A DNA stretch of 64,000 bases from NCBI RefSeq assembly GCF_040689395.1, contig NZ_JBFAZX010000026.1, positions 42,271 to 106,270 on the forward strand, given 5' to 3'. A model generated the notes under the pieces. It made no database searches. It saw only the letters and a list, made by a program, of their open reading frames with translations, and had not been told where the DNA came from. Below, one piece after another: positions 8,681 to 16,534 of this stretch (its first letter is position 1; the number at the start of each line of letters is the position of its first letter). This DNA is from Dactylosporangium sp040689395 (GTDB lineage Bacteria > Actinomycetota > Actinomycetes > Mycobacteriales > Micromonosporaceae). The position numbers and the translations under genes were made by a program.

Positions 8681-9060
8681 AGCTCACCATCGTCACCGGT
8701 CTGACCGCGCTGGCCGTCCTCGCGTTCATGGTCGAGCTGCTGCGCCGCCGCCAGCTGCAGGAGAAGTACGCGATGCTCTGGCTCGCGGTCAGCATCCTGA
8801 TCGTGCCGATGGCGTTCTTCCCGTTCATCACCGACAACGTCGCGAAGCTGCTCGGCATCGCCTCCGGCGTGAGTCTGGTGCTGTTCCTCGGCATCGTCTT
8901 CCTGCTGCTCGTGACCGTCCACCTGAGCTGGGAGGTCAGCCGGCTCGAGGAGGAGACCCGCACGCTGGCCGAGGACCTGGCGCTGCTGCGCAGCGAGCTG
9001 GGCCACCCCCGCCCGCAGGACCTTTCGGCCAGTGAGGTGGTCCCGGATGATCAACGGTAA
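8677..9060 (+). CDS. DUF2304 membrane protein
   Basis: 127 aa. There are three predicted membrane helices (about residues 4-22, 32-52 and 66-88), then a cytoplasmic tail with a short heptad-like stretch (LSWEVSRLEEETRTLAEDL). DUF2304 proteins are commonly paired with family 2 glycosyltransferases, as here, and are thought to anchor or assist lipid-linked sugar transfer. The TTG start at 8677 overlaps the rfbD stop and has a strong AGAAGGGGG ribosome site just upstream. The end overlaps the glycosyltransferase start by 14 nt. Confidence 0.85.
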   Translation: MKLTIVTGLTALAVLAFMVELLRRRQLQEKYAMLWLAVSILIVPMAFFPFITDNVAKLLGIASGVSLVLFLGIVFLLLVTVHLSWEVSRLEEETRTLAEDLALLRSELGHPRPQDLSASEVVPDDQR

Positions 9061-9748
9061 GCGCGTCCTGATCATCATCCCGGCCTGGAACGAGGCCGGG
9101 TCGATCGCCGACGTCGTGCGCGAGGTGCACGGCGAGCTGCCGGTGGTGGACATCATCGTGGTCGACGACGGCTCGACCGACGACACCGCCGTGCGGGCCG
9201 CCGCGGCCGGCGCGATCGTCGCCCGGCTGCCGTTCAACCTCGGCGTCGGCGGCGCGATGCGCACCGGCTACCGCTACGCCCGCGACCACGGCTACGACGT
9301 GGCCATCCAGGTCGACGCGGACGGCCAGCACGACCCGCGGTACATTCCGAAGCTCGTCGACGCGCTCGACGAGCACGACCTGGTCATCGGCGCCCGGTTC
9401 GCGGGCGAGGGCGGCTACAGCGTCAAGGGCCCGCGCAAGTGGGCGATGAAGATGCTCTCGGCGGTGCTGTCGAGGCTGTCGAGGACGCGGCTGACCGACA
9501 CGACGTCGGGCCACCGGGCGTGCAACCGGCGCCTGATCGAGTTCTTCGCGCACTGGTATCCGGCCGAATACCTCGGCGACACGATCGAGGTCCTGGTCCG
9601 GCTGGCCCGCAACGGCTACAAGCTCACCCAGATCCCTGTCGCGATGCGCCCCCGGATGGCCGGCACGCCGAGCAACTCCCCCGTGAAGTCCACGATCTAC
9701 CTGGGTCGCGCGTTCGTCGTGCTGCTGCTGGCGATCATCCGCGCCTGA
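9047..9748 (+). CDS. Family 2 glycosyltransferase (DPM1/DPG-type)
   Basis: 233-aa GT-A glycosyltransferase resembling dolichyl-phosphate-mannose synthase-like enzymes. VVDDGSTDDT binds the nucleotide sugar, QVDADGQHDP is the DxD-type metal site, and DTTSGHRACNRR is the acceptor-side motif. It lacks the C-terminal membrane helices of GtrB; the overlapping DUF2304 gene may supply the membrane anchor. The sugar donor is not proven. Its operon with rfbBD suggests a rhamnose-containing surface glycan, but this group often uses UDP- or GDP-hexoses. Confidence 0.88.
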   Translation: MINGKRVLIIIPAWNEAGSIADVVREVHGELPVVDIIVVDDGSTDDTAVRAAAAGAIVARLPFNLGVGGAMRTGYRYARDHGYDVAIQVDADGQHDPRYIPKLVDALDEHDLVIGARFAGEGGYSVKGPRKWAMKMLSAVLSRLSRTRLTDTTSGHRACNRRLIEFFAHWYPAEYLGDTIEVLVRLARNGYKLTQIPVAMRPRMAGTPSNSPVKSTIYLGRAFVVLLLAIIRA

Positions 9749-9763
9749 CCGCGGGACGGCGAA

Positions 9764-9797
9764 AAGGGCCGGGTCGCCCGAAGGCGGCCCGGCCCTT
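9764..9797. terminator. Bidirectional hairpin terminator
   Basis: A 15-bp stem (AAGGGCCGGGTCGCC against GGCGGCCCGGCCCTT, one mismatch) with loop CGAA. It sits between the convergent glycosyltransferase and prcA genes. On the minus strand it is followed by TTTT, so it best terminates the proteasome operon. Confidence 0.8.
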
Positions 9798-9823
9798 CGC
9801 GTCTCGGCGACCGGCTATCCGGA

Positions 9824-10657
9824 CTACTCGGCGTCCGGCTTCGGCGCCTCGGCGGGCTCGGCCGGGCCGGAGGCGTTGTCGGCCGGGGTGCCCGGCGAGG
9901 CCGGCGGCTGGGGCTTGTCCTCCAGCCCGCCCTCCACGTCGGTGCTCTTCGCCGCCGACGTGTCCTCGAGGATCGCGGTCAGCGCCAGGCCGGTGAGGCG
10001 GCGGAACGTGCGGCCGGGGCGGTTGCGGTCCAGGACCGCGACCTCCAGCTGGTTGGCCGCCAGCTTGCGCGGCTGGCCGCCCTCGCCGCCGACGCTGCCC
10101 AGACCCTCGACCGCCAGCTTCAGGGCCTCAGCGAGCGTCTGGTCGGGCCGCAAGCGGGATTTCACGGCACCGGAGATGGTGTCGGACTGCCCGCCCATGG
10201 TGACGAGGCCAGGCTCGTCCTGCACCGAGCCGTCGTAGGTGATCCGGTACAGCTCGTCCTCGGCCGCGGTGGCGCCGGCCTCGGCGACGCAGATCTCCAC
10301 CTCATACGGCTTCTGCTCCTGGGTGAAGATCGCGCCCAGGGTGCGCGCGTAGGCGTTGGCGATCTGCCGGCCGGTCACGTCGGAGCGGCCGTAGGAATAC
10401 CCGTGCAGGTCGGCGAGGCGCACGCCGGCGGAGCGCAGGTTCTCGAACTCGGGATAGCGGCCGACGGCGGCGAAGCCGATCCGGTCGTAGATCTCGCTGA
10501 CCTTGTGCAGCGCGGTCGACAGGTTCTCGGCGACGAAGAGCACGCCGCCCTCGTAGCTGAGCACCACGACACTGCGACCACGGGCGATGCCCTTGCGCGC
10601 GTATTCCGAGCGGTCCCGCATGATCTGCTCGGGCGAGGCGTAGAACTGCATGGCCAC
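9824..10657 (-). CDS. prcA: 20S proteasome alpha subunit PrcA
   Basis: PrcA (277 aa) forms the outer, gating rings of the bacterial 20S proteasome. YASPEQIMRDRSEYARKGIA is the N-terminal gate segment. RSVVVLSYEGGVLFVAEN and DVTGRQIANAYARTLG are conserved alpha-subunit motifs. The C-terminus from about residue 235 is an acidic, Pro/Ala/Ser-rich tail ending AEAPKPDAE, longer than in Mycobacterium. The GTG at 10657 is preferred because AAGGAGA lies 11 nt upstream; ATG at 10651 is an alternative. It lies 40 nt after prcB and is co-transcribed with it. Confidence 0.96.
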   Translation of the reverse strand: MAMQFYASPEQIMRDRSEYARKGIARGRSVVVLSYEGGVLFVAENLSTALHKVSEIYDRIGFAAVGRYPEFENLRSAGVRLADLHGYSYGRSDVTGRQIANAYARTLGAIFTQEQKPYEVEICVAEAGATAAEDELYRITYDGSVQDEPGLVTMGGQSDTISGAVKSRLRPDQTLAEALKLAVEGLGSVGGEGGQPRKLAANQLEVAVLDRNRPGRTFRRLTGLALTAILEDTSAAKSTDVEGGLEDKPQPPASPGTPADNASGPAEPAEAPKPDAE

Positions 10658-10697
10658 GGTGGCGAGTTCTCCTTCTGCTGGTGGGAGGGCTAAGGAC

Positions 10698-11537
10698 TCA
10701 GAAGCCGGGGTTCTCGGCGCGCTCGGCGATGATCTGCTCGGCGACGGCGCGGGTCTCGTCGTCGCTGAACCGGCGGGTGCCCTCGGCGGTCGCGGTCATG
10801 ATGACCGGGAAGATTCCCCGCAGCAGGTCGGGCCCGCCGGTCGCCGTGTCGTCGTCGGCGGCGTCGTAGAGCGCCTCGATGGCGAGCTTCACGGCCTCCT
10901 CGGTCGTCACGCCGGGGCGATACCGCTTCTTGAGCGACGACTTGGCGAACAGCGAGCCGGAGCCGATGGAGTCGTAGCCGCGCTCCTCGTAGACGCCGCC
11001 GGCGACGTCGAAGCTGAAGATGCGCCCGGCCTTGTCGACGCTCTTGGCGTCCAGGTCGAAGCCCGCGAACAGCGGCACGACGGCGAGGCCCTGCATCGCG
11101 GCGCCGAGGTTGTTGCGGACCATGCTGGCCAGGCGGTTGGCCTTGCCCTCCAGCGAGAGCATGCTGCTCTCGATCTTCTCGTAGTGCTCCAGCTCGACCT
11201 GGAACAGGCGCATCATCTCCAGGCCGAAGCCCGCGGTGCCGGCCATGCCGACCAGCGAATACGCGTCGGCGGCGAAGACCTTCTCGATGTCGCGCTGGGC
11301 GATGAGGTTGCCCATGGTGGCGCGCCGGTCGCCGCCCATGAGCACGCCGTCGGAGCAGGTGATCGCCACGATGGTGGTGGCGTGCGCGCTCACGTCGGCG
11401 GCCATCCCCGGCGGCAACGGCCGCCGTCCGGGAAGCATCTCGGGCGCCACCGCGGAGAGGAACTCGCTGAACGACGAGGTCCCGGCGGCGTGATACGCGG
11501 CGGGCAGGCGCCCTGAGTGGTCAAGACCCGTCGGCAA
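10698..11537 (-). CDS. prcB: 20S proteasome beta subunit PrcB (catalytic)
   Basis: PrcB (279 aa) carries the proteolytic sites. A 53-residue propeptide ends at SAHA, exposing the N-terminal nucleophile Thr54 in TTIVAIT after autocleavage. GGDRRATMGNLIAQRD contains the conserved Asp/Arg, and the active-site Lys lies in DIEKVFAAD. GSGSLFAKSSLKKRY is also typical. The start is TTG at 11537, supported by AGGAG with 6-nt spacing. It follows pup by 144 nt, a gap without an obvious promoter box. Confidence 0.97.
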   Translation of the reverse strand: MPTGLDHSGRLPAAYHAAGTSSFSEFLSAVAPEMLPGRRPLPPGMAADVSAHATTIVAITCSDGVLMGGDRRATMGNLIAQRDIEKVFAADAYSLVGMAGTAGFGLEMMRLFQVELEHYEKIESSMLSLEGKANRLASMVRNNLGAAMQGLAVVPLFAGFDLDAKSVDKAGRIFSFDVAGGVYEERGYDSIGSGSLFAKSSLKKRYRPGVTTEEAVKLAIEALYDAADDDTATGGPDLLRGIFPVIMTATAEGTRRFSDDETRAVAEQIIAERAENPGF

Positions 11538-11681
11538 CGGAGCTCCTCTCGATGGAGTGATCGACTGTGGTGGGCCAACAATACGCCGCCGAGAGGCTCA
11601 CAAGCGGCGCGCCACAACGCTGTGGGCGAACAAGCGCCGCCCGCCCGGGTTCACCGGACGGGCGGGCTGGCGAAACGGCGG

Positions 11682-11897
11682 CTACTCGCCGCCCTTCTGC
11701 ACGTATCCGCGGACGAACTCTTCGGCGTTCTCCTCGAGCACGGAGTCGATCTCGTCGAGGAGGTCGTCGACATCCTCGCCGAGCTGCTCGACCCGCTCGG
11801 CCGTCTCCGGGTTGACCTCGGGCGCGGCGACGTCCTCTTCCTCGTCACGCCGAGACTTGCCGGACTGGGACTGCCCGCCCGTATCCCTCGTAGCCAT
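11682..11897 (-). CDS. pup: Prokaryotic ubiquitin-like protein Pup
   Basis: Pup (71 aa) is the small, acidic, largely disordered protein tag. The sequence ends in YVQKGGE: the C-terminal Gly-Gly-Glu is the form ready for ligation by PafA, so deamidation by Dop is not needed for activation here. A central helical region (AERVEQLGEDVDDLLDEID) is the coiled-coil docking element for the Arc/Mpa ATPase. The ribosome site GAGGAGG is 7 nt before the ATG. It lies between dop and prcB in the standard order. Confidence 0.98.
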   Translation of the reverse strand: MATRDTGGQSQSGKSRRDEEEDVAAPEVNPETAERVEQLGEDVDDLLDEIDSVLEENAEEFVRGYVQKGGE

Positions 11898-11923
11898 GCC
11901 TCATCCTCCTCGGGGGGACCACC

Positions 11924-11951
11924 GGATCATCCCCGCGTGCGCGGGGACCAC
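11924..11951 (-). repeat. Solitary 28-nt palindrome resembling a type I-E CRISPR repeat
   Basis: On the minus strand this 28-nt sequence begins GTGGTCCCCGCG and ends CGGGGATGATCC around a short palindrome (CCCCGCG..CGCGGGG). That is the length, shape and end sequence of actinobacterial type I-E CRISPR repeats. No spacer-repeat series and no cas gene are present. GGGGACCAC occurs again 29 nt away (11914-11922), like the tail of a second degenerate unit. It sits in the 70-nt dop-pup gap and could equally act as an RNA hairpin controlling pup expression. Confidence 0.5.
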
Positions 11952-11967
11952 GGATCGCTGTCCAAGG

Positions 11968-13485
11968 CTACCCGGAAGTGATCGCCTCCAGCAGATCCTT
12001 CGCGCTCGGGCACTTGTCGAACAGCGCGCCGACGTGTTTCTTCGTCCCTCGTTCGGGCTCCATCATCGGCACCCGCACGAGCGATTCGCGGCCCACGTCG
12101 AAGATGACCGAGTCCCAGCTGGCCGCCACCACCTCGTCGGGGTACTTGGCCAGGCAACGGCCGCGGAAGTAGGCGCGGGTGTCGTCCGGCGGCTCGACGA
12201 TCGCGCGCTGGACCTCCTCCTCGGCGAACAGCGTCGCCATCGAGCCGCGGGCCACCAGCCGGTGGTAGAGCCCCTTCTCGGGCCGTACGTCGGAATACTG
12301 CAGGTCGACGAGCTGCAGCTTGTGCGACGACCAGCCCAGCGACTCCCGCTCCCGGTAGCCCTCCAGCAACCGCAGCTTGGCCACCCAGTCCAGCTCGCCC
12401 GCGCAGAGCATCGGGTCGCGCCCGAGCTTGTCCAGGGCGTCCTCCCACCGGTCGAGCACGTCGAGGGTGATCTCGTCGGTGCCGGCGCCCTGCCGCTCCT
12501 CGACGAAGACCCGGGCCCGCTCGTAGAACGCCCACTGGATGTCCAGCGCGGTGAGCCGCCGGCCGTCGCGCATGCGGATCAGATGCTTGAGCGACGGGTC
12601 GTGGCTGACCGCCTTGAGCTCGGTGACCGGGTCAGCGATGCCCAGGTCGGCCGCGAGCGCCTTCTCCTCGATCATCGCCAGGATGAGGGAGGTGGTGCCG
12701 ACCTTCAGGTACGTCGAGATCTCCGACAGGTTGGCGTCGCCGATGATGACGTGCAGCCGCCGGTACTTGTCCGCGTCGGCGTGCGGCTCGTCCCGTGTGT
12801 TGATGATGGGACGCTTGAGGGTGGTCTCCAGCCCGACCTCGACCTCGAAGAAGTCGGCGCGCTGGGAGAGCTGGAAGCCCGGACCGGAGCCGTCCTGGCC
12901 GATGCCGACCCGCCCGGCGCCGCAGACGATCTGCCGGGTGACGAAGAACGGGGTGAGGTGCATGACGATGTCGGCGAACGGGGTCTGCCGGCGCATCAGG
13001 TAGTTCTCGTGCGTGCCGTAGCTGGCGCCCTTGTTGTCCGTATTGTTCTTGTACAGATGGATCGGCAGCGTGCCGGGGATCGTGGCGGCACGCCGGGCGG
13101 CCTCGGCCATCACCCGCTCACCGGCCTTGTCCCACAGCACCACGTCGCGCGGGTTGGTGACCTCGGGCGTCGAGTACTCCGGGTGGGCGTGGTCGACGTA
13201 GAGCCGGGCTCCGTTGGTCAGTATCACGTTGGCCAGCCCGAGGTCCTCGTCCGCGAGCGCCTCGGCCGGGTCGTACAGCGCACCGGAGTAGGTGAAGCCG
13301 CGGGCGTCGCGCAGCGGCGACTCCTCCTCGTAGTCCCACCTGGCCCGGCCGCCCTTGGTGAGCTCGGGCCGTGCCCCATACGCGTTGACCACCTGGGAGG
13401 ACGTGACCATCGGATTCGCACCCGGCTGGCCGGGCACGGACACGCCGTACTCGACCTCGGTGCCCATCACGCGCCGCACACTCAT
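11968..13485 (-). CDS. dop: Dop, deamidase/depupylase of Pup
   Basis: Dop (505 aa) is the PafA paralogue that deamidates Pup-Gln and removes Pup from substrates. GTEVEYGV provides the metal ligand Glu10, and LYVDHAHPEYSTPEV carries Asp98 at the position of the PafA catalytic Asp. The long insertion at about residues 42-85 is the Dop loop absent from PafA, which identifies this paralogue. Because Pup here already ends in Glu, depupylation is the likely main role. The ATG at 13485 follows TAGGGT by 6 nt. Confidence 0.96.
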   Translation of the reverse strand: MSVRRVMGTEVEYGVSVPGQPGANPMVTSSQVVNAYGARPELTKGGRARWDYEEESPLRDARGFTYSGALYDPAEALADEDLGLANVILTNGARLYVDHAHPEYSTPEVTNPRDVVLWDKAGERVMAEAARRAATIPGTLPIHLYKNNTDNKGASYGTHENYLMRRQTPFADIVMHLTPFFVTRQIVCGAGRVGIGQDGSGPGFQLSQRADFFEVEVGLETTLKRPIINTRDEPHADADKYRRLHVIIGDANLSEISTYLKVGTTSLILAMIEEKALAADLGIADPVTELKAVSHDPSLKHLIRMRDGRRLTALDIQWAFYERARVFVEERQGAGTDEITLDVLDRWEDALDKLGRDPMLCAGELDWVAKLRLLEGYRERESLGWSSHKLQLVDLQYSDVRPEKGLYHRLVARGSMATLFAEEEVQRAIVEPPDDTRAYFRGRCLAKYPDEVVAASWDSVIFDVGRESLVRVPMMEPERGTKKHVGALFDKCPSAKDLLEAITSG

Positions 13486-13491
13486 GACACA

Positions 13492-13497
13492 ACCCTA
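13492..13497 (-). promoter_or_regulatory. -10 box for leaderless dop mRNA
   Basis: TAGGGT on the minus strand, 6 nt before the dop ATG. It would drive dop-pup-prcB-prcA as one unit, separate from arc, which ends in its own hairpin upstream. Confidence 0.55.
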
Positions 13498-13543
13498 GTC
13501 GTACGAACCGCCACCCGGCCCACACCGCGCGGGCAGTTTCTCG

Positions 13544-13582
13544 CCTGGTGCGCGCTTCGCGCGGGCGCGTCCGGGGTTCCCA
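13544..13582 (-). repeat. Degenerate copy of a GC-rich REP-like element
   Basis: TGCGCGCTTCGCGCGGGCGC followed by TCCGGGGTTCCC matches, in reverse orientation, the two better copies at 43714-43788 and 44278-44352. It sits in the arc-dop gap. Confidence 0.5.
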
Positions 13583-13650
13583 GCGCTTCGCGCGGCCCGC
13601 AAGGCTCGGATTCTGGGCGGGTGACTCCCCCGGCGGACAGGCCGGAAAGC

Positions 13651-13688
13651 ATGAGCGGGCGGTGACCGGTTGGTCGCCGCCCGCTCAT
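13651..13688 (-). terminator. Hairpin terminator after arc
   Basis: A 17-bp stem (outer arms ATGAGCGGGCGG and CCGCCCGCTCAT, one G-T pair inside) with a 4-nt loop, 11 nt after the arc stop. It has only a weak T-run (GCTTTCC) beyond it. Confidence 0.65.
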
Positions 13689-13699
13689 ACGCTGGTCGC

Positions 13700-15466
13700 T
13701 TACAGATACTGGCCGGTGTTGGTGGCGGTCTCTATCGACCGGCCGGCCTCGGCGCCCTTGCCGCCGGAGACGAGCGTGCGGATGTACACGATCCGCTCGC
13801 CCTTCTTGCCGGAGATGCGGGCCCAGTCGTCGGGGTTGGTGGTGTTGGGCAGGTCCTCGTTCTCGCGGAACTCATCGACGCACGAGTCGAGCAGGTGCTG
13901 CAGGCGCACACCCTTCTGGCCGCTGCTGAGGAAGTCCTTGATCGCCATCTTCTTCGCCCGGTCGACGATGTTCTGGATCATCGCGCCCGAGTTGAAGTCC
14001 TTGAAGTACAGGACCTCCTTGTCGCCGTTGGCGTAGGTCACCTCGAGGAAGCGGTTCTCCTCGGTCTCGGAATACATCCGCAGCACGACCGCGTCGATCA
14101 TGGCCGCGACCGTCGCGTCGGGCGAGTCGCCGTGTTCGGCGACGTCGTCGCGGTGCAGCGGCACGTCGGTCAGGATGTACTTCGAGAAGATGTCCTTGGC
14201 CGCCTCGGCGTCCGGCCGCTCGATCTTGATCTTCACGTCGAGCCGGCCCGGGCGCAGGATCGCCGGGTCGATCATGTCTTCCCGGTTGGACGCGCCTATG
14301 ACGATGACGTTCTCCAGCCCCTCCACGCCGTCAATCTCGCTGAGCAGCTGCGGGACGATCGTGTTCTCCACGTCGGAGGAGACGCCGGAGCCGCGGGTGC
14401 GGAACACGGAGTCCATCTCGTCGAAGAACACGATGACCGGCGTGCCCTCGCTGGCCTTCTCACGGGCCCGCTGGAAGATCAGCCGGATGTGCCGCTCGGT
14501 CTCGCCGACATACTTGTTGAGCAGCTCCGGACCCTTGATGTTGAGGAAGTAGCTGGTCCGCTTCTCCTCACCACGCGCCTCGGCGATCTTCTTCGCCAGC
14601 GAGTTGGCCACCGCCTTGGCGATGAGGGTCTTGCCACACCCGGGCGGGCCATAGAGCAATACGCCCTTGGGCGGGCGCAGCTTGTGCTCTCGGAACAGGT
14701 CGGCGTGCAGGAAGGGCAGCTCCACGGCGTCGCGGATCTGCTCGATCTGCGGAGACAGGCCACCGATGTCGGCGTAGTCGACGTCGGGCACCTCCTCCAG
14801 GACCAGCTCCTCGACCTCGCTCTTCGGGATGCGCTCATACGCATACGCCGAGCGCGGCTCGATCATGAGCGAGTCGCCGGCGCGCAGCGGCGCGTCGGCG
14901 AGCGTGTGCGCCAGGTGGACGATCCGTTCCTCGTCGGCGTGCGAGATGACGAGAGCGCGGTCGCCGCCCTCGAGGACCTCCTTCAACATGACGACCTCGC
15001 CGGCCCGCTCGAACCCGAGCGCGTCGACGATGTTGAGGGCGTCGTTGAGCAGGACCTCCTGGCCTCGGCGCAGCTCCTCGGTCTCGATCGCCGGGGAGAC
15101 TGCCACACGCAGCTTGCGCCCTCCTGTGAAGACGTCGACAGTGCCGTCGTCGTGGAGGGCGAGGAAGACGCCGTAACCGCTTGGCGGCTGCGCCAGGCGG
15201 TCCACCTCTTCCTTCAGCGTCACGATCTGGGCCCGGGCCTCCTTGAGGGTGGCCACGAGCCGCTCATTGTTTTCGGTCAGCCGGGCAATCTGCGCCTGCG
15301 CTGCGGCAAGCCGCTCCTCGAGCTGTCGCACGTGTCGCGGAGTCTCCGTCAGCTTGCGCCGCACCAGGGCGAGTTCCTCCTGAAGAAACGCGACCTGCGT
15401 GGAGAGATCGTGGGCGTCCTTCTCCCATCGTGCGGCGCGCGTCTCCGCGTCGTCGCTGCGTGCCAC
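13700..15466 (-). CDS. arc: Proteasome-associated AAA ATPase (ARC/Mpa)
   Basis: ARC, called Mpa in mycobacteria (588 aa), is the hexameric unfoldase that recognises Pup and feeds substrates to the 20S core. Domains in order: an N-terminal coiled coil (about residues 10-80) that binds Pup, tandem OB folds (about 85-235), then an AAA module with Walker A GPPGCGKT near residue 275 and Walker B VIVFFDEMDS near 347. The C-terminus ends in GQYL, the proteasome gate-opening tail. The GTG at 15466 is supported by GGAGG with 6-nt spacing. It is divergent from the ferredoxin gene. Confidence 0.97.
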   Translation of the reverse strand: MARSDDAETRAARWEKDAHDLSTQVAFLQEELALVRRKLTETPRHVRQLEERLAAAQAQIARLTENNERLVATLKEARAQIVTLKEEVDRLAQPPSGYGVFLALHDDGTVDVFTGGRKLRVAVSPAIETEELRRGQEVLLNDALNIVDALGFERAGEVVMLKEVLEGGDRALVISHADEERIVHLAHTLADAPLRAGDSLMIEPRSAYAYERIPKSEVEELVLEEVPDVDYADIGGLSPQIEQIRDAVELPFLHADLFREHKLRPPKGVLLYGPPGCGKTLIAKAVANSLAKKIAEARGEEKRTSYFLNIKGPELLNKYVGETERHIRLIFQRAREKASEGTPVIVFFDEMDSVFRTRGSGVSSDVENTIVPQLLSEIDGVEGLENVIVIGASNREDMIDPAILRPGRLDVKIKIERPDAEAAKDIFSKYILTDVPLHRDDVAEHGDSPDATVAAMIDAVVLRMYSETEENRFLEVTYANGDKEVLYFKDFNSGAMIQNIVDRAKKMAIKDFLSSGQKGVRLQHLLDSCVDEFRENEDLPNTTNPDDWARISGKKGERIVYIRTLVSGGKGAEAGRSIETATNTGQYL

Positions 15467-15663
15467 GTCCCACCTCCCCGGGGGCTTTGAACGTTGTGCT
15501 CTAACACTAACTGCTCTTCGCCGGTTCGGGCCCCCTCGAACACGCGCGCCATAGGGTGTTTACAAATCCGGGACACCTCCAGCACCCGGTCCGGCACCCC
15601 TTCCGGGCCCCTGCGGCGTGTGTCACGGCCCGCTGCACGGTTCGCGGGACGTCGGGTAGCGTC

Positions 15664-15963
15664 ATGGCTGTGAGCGTGGAGACTTCCGAGGACACCCTGC
15701 AGGTGTGGGTCGACCAGGACCTGTGCACCGGCGACGGCCTGTGCGTGCAATACGCGCCGGAGGTTTTCGAGTTCGACCTCGACGGTCTGGCTTACGTCAA
15801 GGGCCCGGACGGCGAGCTGCGGCTGGCGCCCGGCAGCCGGGTCGATGTGCCCGCCAACCTGCGGCTCGAGGTCATCGACGCGGCCAAGGAGTGCCCCGGC
15901 GACTGCATCCACGTGCACCGCCGGTCCGACGACGCGCCAGTCGCCGGCCCCAACGCCGGGTGA
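15664..15963 (+). CDS. Ferredoxin, single Fe-S cluster type
   Basis: 99 aa. DLCTGDGLC provides two cysteines spaced C-x5-C, with Asp where a [4Fe-4S] protein would have Cys, and KECPGDCIHV supplies the third in a Cys-Pro motif. This pattern fits a [3Fe-4S] electron carrier of the kind that serves cytochromes P450; an extra Cys follows three residues later. It is divergent from arc. Start choice is open: ATG at 15664 is conventional, but TAGCGT at 15657-15662 lies 7 nt before an in-frame GTG at 15670, which would be the start if the message is leaderless. Partner unknown. Confidence 0.88.
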   Translation: MAVSVETSEDTLQVWVDQDLCTGDGLCVQYAPEVFEFDLDGLAYVKGPDGELRLAPGSRVDVPANLRLEVIDAAKECPGDCIHVHRRSDDAPVAGPNAG

Positions 15964-15964
15964 C

Positions 15965-16534
15965 CTACAGCATCGGCTTGCCGACCAGTGAGCTGACCAG
16001 GCGCGCGAACTCCTCCAGCCGGGCGATCTGACCCGCACCGCCGTCGTCGAGCGTCTTGCCGAAGCGCAGCGCGTCGTGGCGGATCACCGAGCCGGCCTCC
16101 TCGGCCGCCACGTTGGCCTCGTCGAGCGACGTGAGCAGCAGATACACGTCCACGCTGTCGACCCGGTGGGTGCCGTTGGGGTTGCGGCTGATCCGCCGCC
16201 GGCAGCCGACCTCGGTCACCGCGGACAGGGCCACCACCCGCAGTGACGAGGTCATCGAGCCCGGCGGTGCCTCCTCCGGCGGGATGTCCTCGCCGTGCCA
16301 GAGGATCAGCCGGTTGCCGTCGCAGACCACGACCTCCTGCCACACGCCGTTGACCTCGTTGACGAACCGTTCGAGGGTGAAGCCCAGAACGCTCTGACCT
16401 CGCAGTACACCGGCCATGGCATCCAACGCGATGTCCGGATCGCGCAGGTATGCCCGGGCCGCCGCCTCGAGGTCCGGATACGGCGACCAGTCGGGAAAGA
16501 CTGCGGGTAGGTCACTGAAGCTCGGTCGGCTCAT
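15965..16534 (-). CDS. Conserved actinobacterial protein, DUF5998-like
   Basis: 189-aa soluble protein of no known activity. It has EVNGVWQEVVVCDGNRLILW and RVVALSAVTEVGCRRR, which look like a mixed beta-sheet domain, and no membrane segment or catalytic motif. The start at 16534 (MSRPSFSDLPAVFPDW) lies inside the end of trmI, a 23-nt overlap, so translation is coupled to trmI. Its stop is 1 nt from the ferredoxin stop on the other strand. The DUF5998 label is from memory of this neighbourhood and is not certain. Confidence 0.75.
   Translation of the reverse strand: MSRPSFSDLPAVFPDWSPYPDLEAAARAYLRDPDIALDAMAGVLRGQSVLGFTLERFVNEVNGVWQEVVVCDGNRLILWHGEDIPPEEAPPGSMTSSLRVVALSAVTEVGCRRRISRNPNGTHRVDSVDVYLLLTSLDEANVAAEEAGSVIRHDALRFGKTLDDGGAGQIARLEEFARLVSSLVGKPML

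Noticed and set aside
11924..11951. A CRISPR array
   Set aside because: There is only one full repeat-like unit, no spacers of regular length and no cas gene, so it is reported as a repeat only.
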